Assembly (NCBI GenBank): GCA_964540575.1
Contig: CAZINI010000009.1
Location: 1-64,000 of the forward strand
Source: UMGS1889 sp964540575
Lineage (GTDB): Bacteria > Bacillota > Clostridia > Oscillospirales > Ruminococcaceae
Direction of reading: 5' to 3'
DNA length: 64,000 nucleotides
Shown here piece by piece: positions 30,240 through 38,299 of the stretch. Within the stretch, counting starts at the first letter, position 1. Every line of letters starts with the position of its first letter. The notes beneath the pieces were generated by a model, which did no database searches, had not been told where the DNA came from, and saw only the letters and a program-made list of their open reading frames with translations. Made by a program: the position numbers and the translations under genes.

Positions 30240-31325
30240 TCACTTTGCAATTCTTTCATCACAGAATTCGCAGATATATTCCTTGTCCGTTTCGATATAG
30301 GATTTCGGGAGATAATTCTCCTTATGGGTGATACACTTGGGATTGGTGCAGGTAAGCTCGCTGTGGATTTGACCCTTGAGCATCTGCTGGGGAACGGGAT
30401 TCTCGCTTTCCTCTATCATTGTGAGGATAAGAGCCATTCTGACGTACATTCCATATTTTGCCTGCTCGAAGAACTTTGTTCTCGGGTCGTGGTCGGTGTT
30501 TACGGGAATTTCGTCCAGACGGGGCAGGGGGTGGAGAACGATAAGGTCGCTCTTCGCCTTTGCCAGCTTTTCGTTGTCCAGACAGTAAACGTTTTTCAGA
30601 CGTTCATATTCCTCCATGCTGGAGAAACGCTCCTGCTGAACTCTTGTCATATACAGCACGTCCAGACCGCCGATAGCGTCCTCGAGAGATGGAATTTCCT
30701 CGTAGGGACAGTTTCTGCTGTCAAGTATTTCCTTGACATAAGCGGGCATAGCCAGTTCATCGGTGGAGATGAAAACGAACTTATTATCGGGATAGCGGGA
30801 CAGTGCCTTGCAGAGCGAATGAACCGTTCTGCCGTTCTTCAAATCACCGCACAGACCGACTGTAAGACCTGTAAGCCTGCCCTTTTCACGGGAAAGGGTG
30901 AGCAGGTCGGTAAGTGTCTGAGTGGGGTGGAGATGACCGCCGTCACCTGCATTGATGATAGGACAGTCAGCAGTCAGGGAAGCAGCCTTAGCAGAGCCTT
31001 CAAGGGGATTTCTCATAACCATAATGTCCGCATAGGAGCTGACTATCTTGGTAGTGTCCTTGAGGTTTTCGCCCTTTGCGACAGAGGACGTTTCGGGGTT
31101 GTCGAAGCCGATAAGCGTTCCGCCAAGACGAAGCATAGCAGTCTGGAAGGACATCTGTGTTCTGGTGGACGGCTCATAGAAAAGCGTTGCAAGAATTTTT
31201 CCGTCGCACTTTTTTGCATATTCCTTGGGATTATCCTTTATAGCCGAGCCGAGAGAGATGATCTTGTCCCACCATTCTCTGGGACGGTCGTCAAGGTCGA
31301 TAAGATTCTGATAAGAAGAATTCAT
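30240..31325 (-). CDS. pyrB: Aspartate carbamoyltransferase catalytic chain with PyrI-like zinc-ribbon tail
   Basis: 361 residues from ATG at 31325 (GGAGG upstream; upstream in-frame residues are not PyrB-like). Carbamoyl-phosphate and aspartate motifs: FYEPSTRTQMSFQTAMLRLGG, SYADIMVMRNP, HPTQTLTDLLT and HPLPRLDEI. After the normal end (about 305) there is a C-terminal extension with Cys326, Cys331, Cys352 and Cys355 (CTNPKCITHKE...CEFCDE), spaced as in the zinc domain of the separate regulatory chain PyrI but without its nucleotide-binding domain. It catalyses the committed step of pyrimidine synthesis. Promoter TTGAAA/TAGAAT at 31394-31366. Terminator signals are weak. Confidence 0.94.
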   Translation of the reverse strand: MNSSYQNLIDLDDRPREWWDKIISLGSAIKDNPKEYAKKCDGKILATLFYEPSTRTQMSFQTAMLRLGGTLIGFDNPETSSVAKGENLKDTTKIVSSYADIMVMRNPLEGSAKAASLTADCPIINAGDGGHLHPTQTLTDLLTLSREKGRLTGLTVGLCGDLKNGRTVHSLCKALSRYPDNKFVFISTDELAMPAYVKEILDSRNCPYEEIPSLEDAIGGLDVLYMTRVQQERFSSMEEYERLKNVYCLDNEKLAKAKSDLIVLHPLPRLDEIPVNTDHDPRTKFFEQAKYGMYVRMALILTMIEESENPVPQQMLKGQIHSELTCTNPKCITHKENYLPKSYIETDKEYICEFCDERIAK

Positions 31326-31365
31326 AGCATTTTCCTCCACATAGAATAAATTTGCACTAAACTTT

Positions 31366-31394
31366 ATTCTATCAGATTTTTCTCCATTTTTCAA
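31366..31394 (-). promoter_or_regulatory. Promoter of pyrB
   Basis: TTGAAA (31394-31389), 17-base spacer, TAGAAT (31371-31366) on the minus strand. The leader contains AGAATAAA...TTTATTCT (about 31342-31370), too short for a pyrimidine attenuator. Confidence 0.65.
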
Positions 31395-31422
31395 GAGGAT
31401 ATTATAATTTTTTTGTTAAGAT

Positions 31423-31463
31423 AAAAAAGCAATTGCAGACCGAATAACAAGCGGTCTGCAATT
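31423..31463 (-). terminator. Terminator after the 31545 gene
   Basis: AAATTGCAGACCG/CGGTCTGCAATT stem followed on the minus strand by GCTTTTTT; separates it from pyrB. Confidence 0.85.
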
Positions 31464-31544
31464 TATCAGAGTAACATAAGAAGTATTTATCGGCACCATG
31501 CCGCAAACTTTAAGTGCTTCGCATTGTAACCTGCGAAATGAAAA

Positions 31545-32465
31545 TCATATCTTTCCAAAATTACGCAGATAAAGCATATTCTTGATAATAATCTCACACT
31601 TCCAGCGAACCTTGGAAACTTCAAATTCCTTGTAATCATTATACCACTGCCAAGGTACGGGATATGAGCCGTCCTTCTCCTGAGAGTTTAGCAGGAAATC
31701 GCAGTATTTTTCCGCCGCTTCGGGACATACCGCATAAAACGGACTTTCCCTCGACATTACGAAATCGGCTGGCACAGCCAGATATTCCTTGCCCCATTTT
31801 TCGGAGTCGCAGCAAACGCATTCTTTAACCGATGCAATCAGCCGTTCGCCCATAAGCTGCATATCGAAAAGGTCGGTTTTGCCGGCAATATTGCACATAT
31901 TGAAAAGTGCGGCAAAGCAGCCGACTACATGCTGTTCATTGAGGGGAGAATTTGCGAAAAACCATTCCGCTGCCGACCTTGCAATATCACAGCCTTTTTT
32001 GTACAGGCTGCTGTTTATATCCGCAAATATCAGTATAAATCCCGCTAAAGCCGCCGTGGGATTGTACTTGAATTCGCTGCCGTTTTCGTCGTATTCCCAC
32101 CAGACAGCGTGAGGATAGTCGTTGTTTGTGGGGACGGTGTTCAGCCACTGCATTTTGGTTTCGTCAAAATCCGCACCGCTTTCGAGATATTTCAGTATGC
32201 CCTTGACAATAGGGTGATTTCCGTCCGAAAACATCATCATTCCCAGAATTTCCGTTGCCGCCCAAGTCTGTATGGGCGATGAATTGGGGTTTAAACAGTC
32301 CGCTTCAAGTCCGTGACCGAAGCCGCCGTCCTCATTCTGATAGCAGCTGAGTGCAGTCAGAACGTCCTCCGCAGAACCGTTTTCAAAGATAAGCTTCCAC
32401 TTTGCCAGCTGCAGCGGTGTGGCATTCCGATAAATGTAATTTCTTGCTTTTTCAAATACTGTCAT
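31545..32465 (-). CDS. Terpenoid-cyclase/prenyltransferase-repeat (alpha/alpha toroid) protein
   Basis: 306 residues. Repeats ending in Gly-Phe/Tyr-rich QW-like motifs (CYQNEDGGFGHGLEAD near residue 42 and LNSQEKDGSYPVPWQWYND near residue 270) mark the alpha/alpha-barrel fold of squalene-cyclase, prenyltransferase and complement-like proteins. It lacks a signal peptide, so cytoplasmic. The cyclase DxDD acid motif is not seen, so terpene cyclase activity is unlikely; such proteins in Firmicutes are usually uncharacterised. The next gene upstream on the same strand begins 33 bases away and is probably cotranscribed. Confidence 0.75.
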   Translation of the reverse strand: MTVFEKARNYIYRNATPLQLAKWKLIFENGSAEDVLTALSCYQNEDGGFGHGLEADCLNPNSSPIQTWAATEILGMMMFSDGNHPIVKGILKYLESGADFDETKMQWLNTVPTNNDYPHAVWWEYDENGSEFKYNPTAALAGFILIFADINSSLYKKGCDIARSAAEWFFANSPLNEQHVVGCFAALFNMCNIAGKTDLFDMQLMGERLIASVKECVCCDSEKWGKEYLAVPADFVMSRESPFYAVCPEAAEKYCDFLLNSQEKDGSYPVPWQWYNDYKEFEVSKVRWKCEIIIKNMLYLRNFGKI

Positions 32466-32497
32466 GATTTTTTCTCCTCGCTAAAATGTGAGAAATG

Positions 32498-33193
32498 CTA
32501 TCCGAAGATGAATTTTTTTATCTTCCGCTCGGTTGCTTCGGGATTGAGTTTCAGTACTTGTCGTCCGATGGCTTCAGCCGCTTCCGCTTCGGGGATATTC
32601 CTTGAAAAGACGGCATCATCATTCCAAAAGGCTTCGGGAGTGCAGAAAACGGTGCTTGTCCAGCCGTAAGGCTCGCCGTTTTTGTTAAGCTTCGGTGCCC
32701 GTCCGCACATTGTCAGGTACATTTTCATTTGCAGCTCAGTCAGTGCCTTATCGAAATCCTTGCATTTTTCCAGACAGCCAAGCTGCTTTATCTCGTGTAC
32801 GGCAAGGCGTCCGTTATCGGAAACAAGCTCGTAAATTCTCTTTGCCGTCTGACTTATGTTTCCGTCATTATACGCTTCTTCAAATGATTTCCCCTGCCTT
32901 CGGACGGACAGAAAATAGGGGTACCATTCCTTTGAAATATATCCGCTGACGCCGAAAAACACCTTTGCATAAGCAAATTCGGAACGCTCCTCCAGCACCC
33001 GCATACGCCATTCCCAAGGGTCTGTTTCGGGGTCGCCCGTGTGCCATTTTACGGGAAAATCAAACTGCTCCTGCTCCCGCCAATCATAGGGGACAATAGC
33101 GAATATGCCCTTTGAGCCGCCGCCCAATGAAAATCCGCATTTCAAAAGTTCATCGCAGAATTCGCCGAAATTATTTGGGATCTGCTGTTCCAT
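32498..33193 (-). CDS. AlkZ-related winged-helix protein
   Basis: 231 residues. The middle (about 110-160: SQTAKRIYELVSDNGRLAVHEIKQLGC) is a winged-helix segment and the end (ERKIKKFIFG) resembles AlkZ/YcaQ-type HTH proteins that act as DNA glycosylases. The catalytic QxQ/QxD motif of AlkZ is not visible, so glycosylase activity is uncertain. The N-terminal PYDWREQEQFDFP and DPETDPWEWRMRVLEERSEFAY stretch is typical of this uncharacterised relative. Same strand as the toroid gene (downstream) and the AraC gene (upstream, 23-base gap). Confidence 0.68.
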   Translation of the reverse strand: MEQQIPNNFGEFCDELLKCGFSLGGGSKGIFAIVPYDWREQEQFDFPVKWHTGDPETDPWEWRMRVLEERSEFAYAKVFFGVSGYISKEWYPYFLSVRRQGKSFEEAYNDGNISQTAKRIYELVSDNGRLAVHEIKQLGCLEKCKDFDKALTELQMKMYLTMCGRAPKLNKNGEPYGWTSTVFCTPEAFWNDDAVFSRNIPEAEAAEAIGRQVLKLNPEATERKIKKFIFG

Positions 33194-33216
33194 ATAGCAT
33201 TACCTCCGAATTTATT

Positions 33217-34086
33217 CTAACGCATTTTGTGGGAATTGTATTGTAAAAATGCGACATCCTTTCGGGCATTTTTGAACGCTTCGGACGGCGTTTCACCGTG
33301 AAATCTCTTAAAGCTTTTCAGCAGATGGGACTGATCGCAGTAGCCGAATTTCAGCACCGCCTCCTGAACGTCAAAACCGCCCGAAATAACGTCCTGCCAC
33401 AGCAGCTGATAGCGTATCAGGTCGGTAAGCGTTTTCGGAGAAACGCCCGTGGTACGCTTGAAAATGCGTTCAAGCTGCCGTTTGCTGAGTGCCGTGTAAA
33501 GGGAAATATCCGAAATATCCGCATTTCCGTTTTGGCTGACGATATAGTAAAGTGCATTCATAAGATCGGGATTTTCACGGCTTTTGTTCAGACGGCGAAG
33601 CAGATAATTTTCCGAAAGAGCAATACGTTCGGCAGTGCTTTTTGCTTCGGCAATTTCCCGATGCAAAGCCCGCCCGAAATTTTTGAAATACTGCTCGGCG
33701 GGTGCGGCGGAATTCAGTGCCCCCGACATATCACAGTCAGCAAACAGAATAACGCTGTGGCAGTAAAACCGAATGGCAAAGGTGGTCTTTTTCTCGTCAA
33801 ACGGATTTGGTCGGGAGTAAAAATATCCGTCATTTATGCCGCAGAAAAACTCACGGGAAATGCCGCTGTTTTCGTCAATATCTATGATAATATCCATACA
33901 GGTGTCGGGGATAACGATTGAACGGTCGGGCTGAATGCCGTCCCTGGGCAGCTCGCCGTTTGTTCCCCAGAAGCAGCGGATATACGGTCTTAACGCCTCG
34001 CAGGGAAGATATTCACAGTAATCTCCCGACCTTTTGAAAGGCGAGGCTGTTATGGGGCGATAGATACGGGAAATGTCAATGCTCAT
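33217..34086 (-). CDS. AraC-family transcriptional regulator
   Basis: 289 residues. The N-terminal effector-binding domain (about 15-165, DUF6597-like: CLPCEALRPYIRCFWG-type region and VIPDTCMDIIID) is followed by two AraC HTH motifs (about 185-275, ISDISLYTALSKRQLERIFKRTTGVSPKTL and VLKFGYCDQSHLLKSFKRFHGETPSEAF, listed for recognition only). Likely controls the small minus-strand cluster 31545-34622. Its start ATG overlaps the GNAT stop (ATGA), so the two are coupled. Confidence 0.9.
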   Translation of the reverse strand: MSIDISRIYRPITASPFKRSGDYCEYLPCEALRPYIRCFWGTNGELPRDGIQPDRSIVIPDTCMDIIIDIDENSGISREFFCGINDGYFYSRPNPFDEKKTTFAIRFYCHSVILFADCDMSGALNSAAPAEQYFKNFGRALHREIAEAKSTAERIALSENYLLRRLNKSRENPDLMNALYYIVSQNGNADISDISLYTALSKRQLERIFKRTTGVSPKTLTDLIRYQLLWQDVISGGFDVQEAVLKFGYCDQSHLLKSFKRFHGETPSEAFKNARKDVAFLQYNSHKMR

Positions 34087-34622
34087 ACATATTCATGCAG
34101 CTGACCCTTTACCGAATAGATCAGATGGGGCATATCCATATTGTAATAATGCTTGGTAAATTTCCCGCAGACGGTCATTCCGAGCCGTTCGGCGACTGCT
34201 CTTGACGGGAGATTATTCTCCCGTATTATCGAATATACCTCGGGAAAACGCAGGTGGCTAAAAGCAAAGCGTTTGCAGGCTTTAGCCGCTTCGGTGGCAT
34301 ATCCGCAGTGCCAGTAACGCTTTGCCAGATGATAGCCTATCTCGGGAACAAGTCCGTTCGGCGTTTCCTGCATAGTTATCCCGCACTGCCCGATAAGCTC
34401 ACCCGTTGACTTGAGCGTGACTGCCCACAGACCGAAGCCGTACTGCTCATATCGTTTCAGCTGACGGTCAAGCCAATCGTGGACCTCATCATCGGAAAAT
34501 GCGTGTTCGTAGGCGTACATAACTTCGGGGTCCTGCAATATAGTGCAGAGTGCGTCAAAATCGTTCTCCGTCAAATCACGGATATAAAGCCGATCAGTTT
34601 CGATAATTCTTTCTATTTCCAT
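34083..34622 (-). CDS. GNAT acetyltransferase (RimJ/RimL-like)
   Basis: 179 residues from ATG at 34622, where GAAAGGATT sits upstream and the protein begins IERIIETDRLYIRDL, the normal start of this family; an upstream extension is not acetyltransferase-like. Acetyl-CoA binding motif A is VPEIGYHLAKRYWHCGYATEAA. Members acetylate ribosomal protein N-termini or small amines; the target is not predictable. Overlaps the preceding DUF1232 gene by 10 bases and the AraC gene by 4. Confidence 0.88.
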   Translation of the reverse strand: MEIERIIETDRLYIRDLTENDFDALCTILQDPEVMYAYEHAFSDDEVHDWLDRQLKRYEQYGFGLWAVTLKSTGELIGQCGITMQETPNGLVPEIGYHLAKRYWHCGYATEAAKACKRFAFSHLRFPEVYSIIRENNLPSRAVAERLGMTVCGKFTKHYYNMDMPHLIYSVKGQLHEYV

Positions 34623-34984
34623 AATAATCCTTTCAATATCAGCAGCAAAATAATTATCCAGAATACAACAATAGGAATGGCAAAATACCATTTTTTCGGC
34701 TTGCCGTTTTCCCACATTCCCTCGCTTTTTTTGCGGCATTCCTCCATAACGTCACGGGGGATAAAATGAATTGCCGCCGCTGCCAGAGCAGGCAGTATTA
34801 TCAGGTCATCGAGATACCCCAGCACGGGAATAAAGTCGGGGATAAGGTCGATGGGCGACAGGGCATAGGCAACTGTCAGTGCGGCAAATATTTTCGCCGA
34901 CAGGGGAGTTCGGCTGTCCTTCAAAGCAAGTAAAACAGCGGGAACGTCCGATTTAAGGCGTTTTGCACGTTCTTTAAGCTTCAT
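34613..34984 (-). CDS. DUF1232 (YkvA-type) membrane protein
   Basis: 123 residues. The DUF1232 core is TPLSAKIFAALTVAYALSPIDLIPDFIPVLGYLDDLIIL (recognised as this family; short quotation SPIDLIPDFIPVLGYLDD). A hydrophobic C-terminal helix (about 99-121) anchors it. Function is unknown. It overlaps the upstream queH gene by 11 bases and the downstream GNAT gene, so all three may be translated from one mRNA. Confidence 0.88.
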   Translation of the reverse strand: MKLKERAKRLKSDVPAVLLALKDSRTPLSAKIFAALTVAYALSPIDLIPDFIPVLGYLDDLIILPALAAAAIHFIPRDVMEECRKKSEGMWENGKPKKWYFAIPIVVFWIIILLLILKGLLWK

Positions 34985-35624
34985 TTTCCTTTGCCCTCCG
35001 CCGTTCTTCGGTTTCTTTCAAGGAGAAAACACAGCCGCAGTAATTCTGACGGTAGATACCGTACTGTGCAGAAAGCTCCGTTGACCGCTTGTAACCGTTT
35101 TTCTTCTTGAAATCCGATGGCAAATGTCTGACACCGTATTTTTCAGCCAGCTCTTCGCCTATTTTATTCAGCATAAAAGCGTTCTTGTGGGGACTGATAG
35201 ATAATGTGGTGGTGAAAAAATCAAAGCCGTTTTCGGCAGCTGTTTTTGCCGCTTCTTCAAGCCGCATACGATAGCAGGCAAAGCAGCGTTCTCCGCCCTC
35301 GGGGATATTTTCAAGTCCCTTGACAGCCTCGTAAAACCGTTCGGGATAATGCTCTCTCCCTATAAACTCAACGGGATTTTTCGTCCGTATTTCCCCAATA
35401 AAACGACGCTGTTCGGCGATACGATGCTCATATTCCTCGGCGGGGTAAATGTTCGGGTTATAGTAAAGCACAGTTATCCGAAAATATTCCGAGAGATATT
35501 CCAAAACATAGCTTGAACATGGTGCACAGCAGCTGTGAAGCAGCAGTGTCGGGGGAGTGTCGGGACTGATATTTCCTATTATCTCTTCAAGCTCGTGACT
35601 GTAATTTCTTTTTGTTTCGGGCAT
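34974..35624 (-). CDS. queH: Epoxyqueuosine reductase QueH
   Basis: 216 residues. Motifs LLHSCCAPCSSYVLE, CFACYRMRLEEAA and RQNYCGCVFS give the four to six Cys that bind an iron-sulfur cluster plus metal in QueH, which reduces epoxyqueuosine to queuosine in tRNA of anaerobes lacking QueG. GGAGG upstream of the ATG. First gene of the small minus-strand run queH-DUF1232-GNAT-AraC. No other queuosine gene in the window. Confidence 0.93.
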   Translation of the reverse strand: MPETKRNYSHELEEIIGNISPDTPPTLLLHSCCAPCSSYVLEYLSEYFRITVLYYNPNIYPAEEYEHRIAEQRRFIGEIRTKNPVEFIGREHYPERFYEAVKGLENIPEGGERCFACYRMRLEEAAKTAAENGFDFFTTTLSISPHKNAFMLNKIGEELAEKYGVRHLPSDFKKKNGYKRSTELSAQYGIYRQNYCGCVFSLKETEERRRAKENEA

Positions 35625-35654
35625 TTTTAATGCCTCCGTTTCTTGGAAAAATAC

Positions 35655-35693
35655 TTTGAAAAAACAGCCTGCCCTATTTTTAGGTACAGGCTG
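35655..35693 (-). terminator. Terminator after ilvB
   Basis: CAGCCTGTACC/GGGCAGGCTG stem followed by TTTTTT on the minus strand. Confidence 0.85.
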
Positions 35694-35714
35694 TCGGATA
35701 TTCGGTTAATAAAA

Positions 35715-37400
35715 TCAGTCGTCAATAACAATATCAAGGATAGGCTCTGCAACGGAAGCACCTGCGGGAACCATAGGCAGAACGTTAATGTCCTTGTCGA
35801 TGATGCAGTTGATAAGCACGGGCTTGTTGCATTCGATAGCCTTTTTCAGCACGTCCTTTACCTCGCTCTTTTTGGAGATGGTCATGCCCTCAATGCCGAA
35901 TGCTTTTGCAAGCATCTCGAAATCGGTGGGCTTTTCAAGGGTCGTCTGGGAAAATCTCTTGCCGTAGAAAAGACGCTGCCACTGACGTACCATTCCCAGA
36001 ACGGAGTTGTTGAACACCAGCTCGATAACGGGAAGCTGATATTTTGCAAGGGTGGAAAGCTCTGCACAGTTCATATAGAAGCTGCCGTCACCTGCGGCAT
36101 TTACGACTACCTTGTCGGGATTTCCCACCTTAGAGCCGATGGCTGCACCAAGACCGTAGCCCATAGTGCCAAGACCGCCCGAAGTTGCGTGAGAACGTGC
36201 GGACTTGAAGTTGTAATACTCAGCTATCCACATCTGATGCTGACCTACCTCGGTGGAGATAATAGCCTTGCCGTCTGTCAGCTCGTCAAGGGTTTCGATA
36301 ACATACTGAGGAGTAACAGCTTCGTCATCGTTTCCGACCTGAACAAGGGGATATTCCTTTTTCCAAGCTGCTATTTCGCTCATCCATTCGGGATGGGAAA
36401 GCTTCGGCATACGGACATTCATCTGACCGAGAACATATTTCAGATCGCCGATGACCTTATGGTCAACGGTGATATTTTTGTTTACCTCGGCGGGGTCTAT
36501 CTCAAAATGGATTATCTTCTTTCCGGGTGCAAAGGTGTTGACGTTGCAGGTAACTCTGTCGCTGAAACGGCTGCCCATTACGATAAGCAGGTCGCATTCC
36601 GACAGGGCGAGGGAAGCGGTCTTTGTGCCGTGCATGCCCAGCATTCCGACGTATCTTTCGGAGCTGTTGTCAAGGGCACACTGTCCCATAAGGCTGAGTG
36701 AAACGGGAGCGTCCAGCAGCTCGGCAAACTTTGAGAATTCCTCTCTTGCTTCAGCGGAAACAACGCCGCCGCCTGCGTAAAGGAAGGGCTTCTTTGCTTC
36801 CTTGATAAGACGTACAGCTTCATCTATTTCGTTTTCAACATTTGCACCGAGTATGTAATCGTGAGTTTTCAGGGGCTTATGCTCAAATTCGCATACAGCT
36901 GCGGTTATATCCTTGGGAATGTCGATAAGTACGGGACCCTTTCTTCCGTCATTTGCGATAAAGAAGGCTTCTCTGATAATATCGGCAAGCTTGGTAACGT
37001 CCTTGACAATATAATTATGCTTTGTTATGGGCATGGTTATTCCCGTAATGTCAACCTCCTGAAAGCTGTCAAGTCCCAGCAGGGAGGTGGTAACATTTCC
37101 CGTGATTGCTACCATGGGAATGCTGTCCATATAAGCGGTGGCAATTCCCGTAACGAGGTTGGTCGCACCCGGACCCGAGGTTGCGATGACAACGCCTGTT
37201 CTGCCTGTCGTTCTGGAGTAGCCGTCGGCAGCGTGTGCGGCGTTCTGCTCGTGAGATGTGAGAATGTGGGTTATCTTGTCGCTGTACTTATATAATGCGT
37301 CATAAATGTTCAGCACTGCTCCTCCGGGATAGCCGAAAACCGTGTCAACGCCCTGTTCCAGCAGACATTCTATGATAATATCCGAACCGTTAAGCTTCAT
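35715..37400 (-). CDS. ilvB: Acetolactate synthase large (catalytic) subunit
   Basis: 561 residues from ATG at 37400, with GGAGGAG 9 bases upstream. ThDP-dependent enzyme: N-terminal GYPGGAVLNIYDAL, catalytic Glu in SHEQNAAHAADGY, SGPGATNLVTGI, and the ThDP/Mg motif AAGDGSFYMN...VFNNSVLGMVRQWQ. It forms acetolactate from pyruvate, the first step of valine/leucine synthesis. No ilvN regulatory subunit lies next to it; ilvN would have to be elsewhere, or the enzyme be catabolic-like, though the FAD-region and RFSDRVT pattern fit the biosynthetic type. Promoter at 37470-37442 gives a 35-base leader. Confidence 0.96.
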   Translation of the reverse strand: MKLNGSDIIIECLLEQGVDTVFGYPGGAVLNIYDALYKYSDKITHILTSHEQNAAHAADGYSRTTGRTGVVIATSGPGATNLVTGIATAYMDSIPMVAITGNVTTSLLGLDSFQEVDITGITMPITKHNYIVKDVTKLADIIREAFFIANDGRKGPVLIDIPKDITAAVCEFEHKPLKTHDYILGANVENEIDEAVRLIKEAKKPFLYAGGGVVSAEAREEFSKFAELLDAPVSLSLMGQCALDNSSERYVGMLGMHGTKTASLALSECDLLIVMGSRFSDRVTCNVNTFAPGKKIIHFEIDPAEVNKNITVDHKVIGDLKYVLGQMNVRMPKLSHPEWMSEIAAWKKEYPLVQVGNDDEAVTPQYVIETLDELTDGKAIISTEVGQHQMWIAEYYNFKSARSHATSGGLGTMGYGLGAAIGSKVGNPDKVVVNAAGDGSFYMNCAELSTLAKYQLPVIELVFNNSVLGMVRQWQRLFYGKRFSQTTLEKPTDFEMLAKAFGIEGMTISKKSEVKDVLKKAIECNKPVLINCIIDKDINVLPMVPAGASVAEPILDIVIDD

Positions 37401-37441
37401 TTTAAAAAACTCCTCCATAGTAAAATAAAAATACACATATT

Positions 37442-37470
37442 ATTATATCAGATAAATCTTCCATTGTCAA
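37442..37470 (-). promoter_or_regulatory. Promoter of ilvB
   Basis: TTGACA (37470-37465), 17 bases, TATAAT (37447-37442) on the minus strand; the leader is too short for a T-box. Confidence 0.9.
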
Positions 37471-37614
37471 CAAATTTCGTGATTTTTGCCAAAATATCAT
37501 TTGCCGGATGGAAAGATTTTTCCGAAAAATAGGCTAAATCCGACAAAAAACGGCGTGAATATCTCCGTGAATGGTACATATCGGGAAAAAATCGGACTTT
37601 TTTAAAAAAAAGAC

Positions 37615-37643
37615 TTGCATTTTTCAAATGACTGTGGTATAAT
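37615..37643 (+). promoter_or_regulatory. Promoter of the rimP-nusA-infB operon
   Basis: TTGCAT (37615-37620), 17-base spacer, TATAAT (37638-37643). Confidence 0.88.
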
Positions 37644-37668
37644 ATGTACAACAGAATATTTAATGCAG

Positions 37669-37700
37669 AAAGGTCGGAAACAAATTCCGACCTTTTGTTT
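37669..37700 (+). terminator. Terminator-like hairpin in the rimP leader (possible attenuator)
   Basis: AAAGGTCGGAA (37669-37679) and TTCCGACCTTTT (37685-37696), a perfect 11-bp stem with a 5-base loop and TTTTGTTT. It lies between the promoter and the rimP ribosome site (GGAGG at about 37708). Readthrough could be regulated, for example by NusA, which this operon encodes. Confidence 0.75.
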
Positions 37701-37719
37701 GTATCTTGGAGGTTGTTGA

Positions 37720-38253
37720 ATGGCTGAAAGCAAGAACAGAAAAAAGGGCGGCAAGGGCGGAAACACCGTCAAGCAGGTCAGGGAGCTTGTTGAGCCGCTG
37801 GCTGCCGAGGTAGGCGTTACCGTCTGGGATGTCCTTTTTGAAAAGGAGGGTGCGACCCGCTATCTGAGGGTGTTGCTTGACAGATTTGACGGCGGTCTGA
37901 CGATGGATGACTGTGAAAAGGTTTCTCGTCCGCTGTCAAAAAAGCTTGACGAGCTTGACCCTATCGATGGGGCGTATGTGCTGGAGGTAGGTTCGCCCGG
38001 GTTGGGACGGACGCTGAAAAAAGAGGAGCATTTCCTTGAATTTATCGATTGTCCTGTGAGAATACGGTATATCAGGGAAACGGACGGGGTGAAGGAATTT
38101 ATTGCTGTGCTGCGTTCCTATAACAAGGAGGACGGTTCTATTACCGCCGATACCGAGCAGGGCGAGAAAACCATCAAACTGTCGGAAACGGCTTTTGTCA
38201 AGCTATGCGATGATGATGACCTTTTTGACGGCATGGACGATGTTGAACTGTGA
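37720..38253 (+). CDS. rimP: Ribosome maturation factor RimP
   Basis: 177 residues, slightly long because of a Lys-rich N-terminal extension (AESKNRKKGGKGG). N-terminal domain with VWDVLFEKEGATRYLRVLLDR and DDCEKVSRPLSKKLDELDPI, then the SH3-like C-terminal domain. RimP is needed for 30S maturation. Start ATG after GGAGG. First gene of the conserved rimP-nusA-ylxR-ylxQ-infB-rbfA order; transcription starts at the promoter 37615-37643 and passes the leader hairpin 37669-37700. Confidence 0.95.
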   Translation: MAESKNRKKGGKGGNTVKQVRELVEPLAAEVGVTVWDVLFEKEGATRYLRVLLDRFDGGLTMDDCEKVSRPLSKKLDELDPIDGAYVLEVGSPGLGRTLKKEEHFLEFIDCPVRIRYIRETDGVKEFIAVLRSYNKEDGSITADTEQGEKTIKLSETAFVKLCDDDDLFDGMDDVEL

Positions 38254-38299
38254 ACTTAGTAAATATACTATATTATTATAATTGGAGGAATTGGGAAAA

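Noticed and set aside
31545..32465. Squalene/hopene cyclase.
   Set aside because: The toroid repeats are present but the DxDD catalytic motif is not seen and the length (306 residues) is about half of that family.
35643..36701. Open frame of 352 codons opposite ilvB.
   Set aside because: Antisense to a complete ilvB with all catalytic motifs; no start signals.
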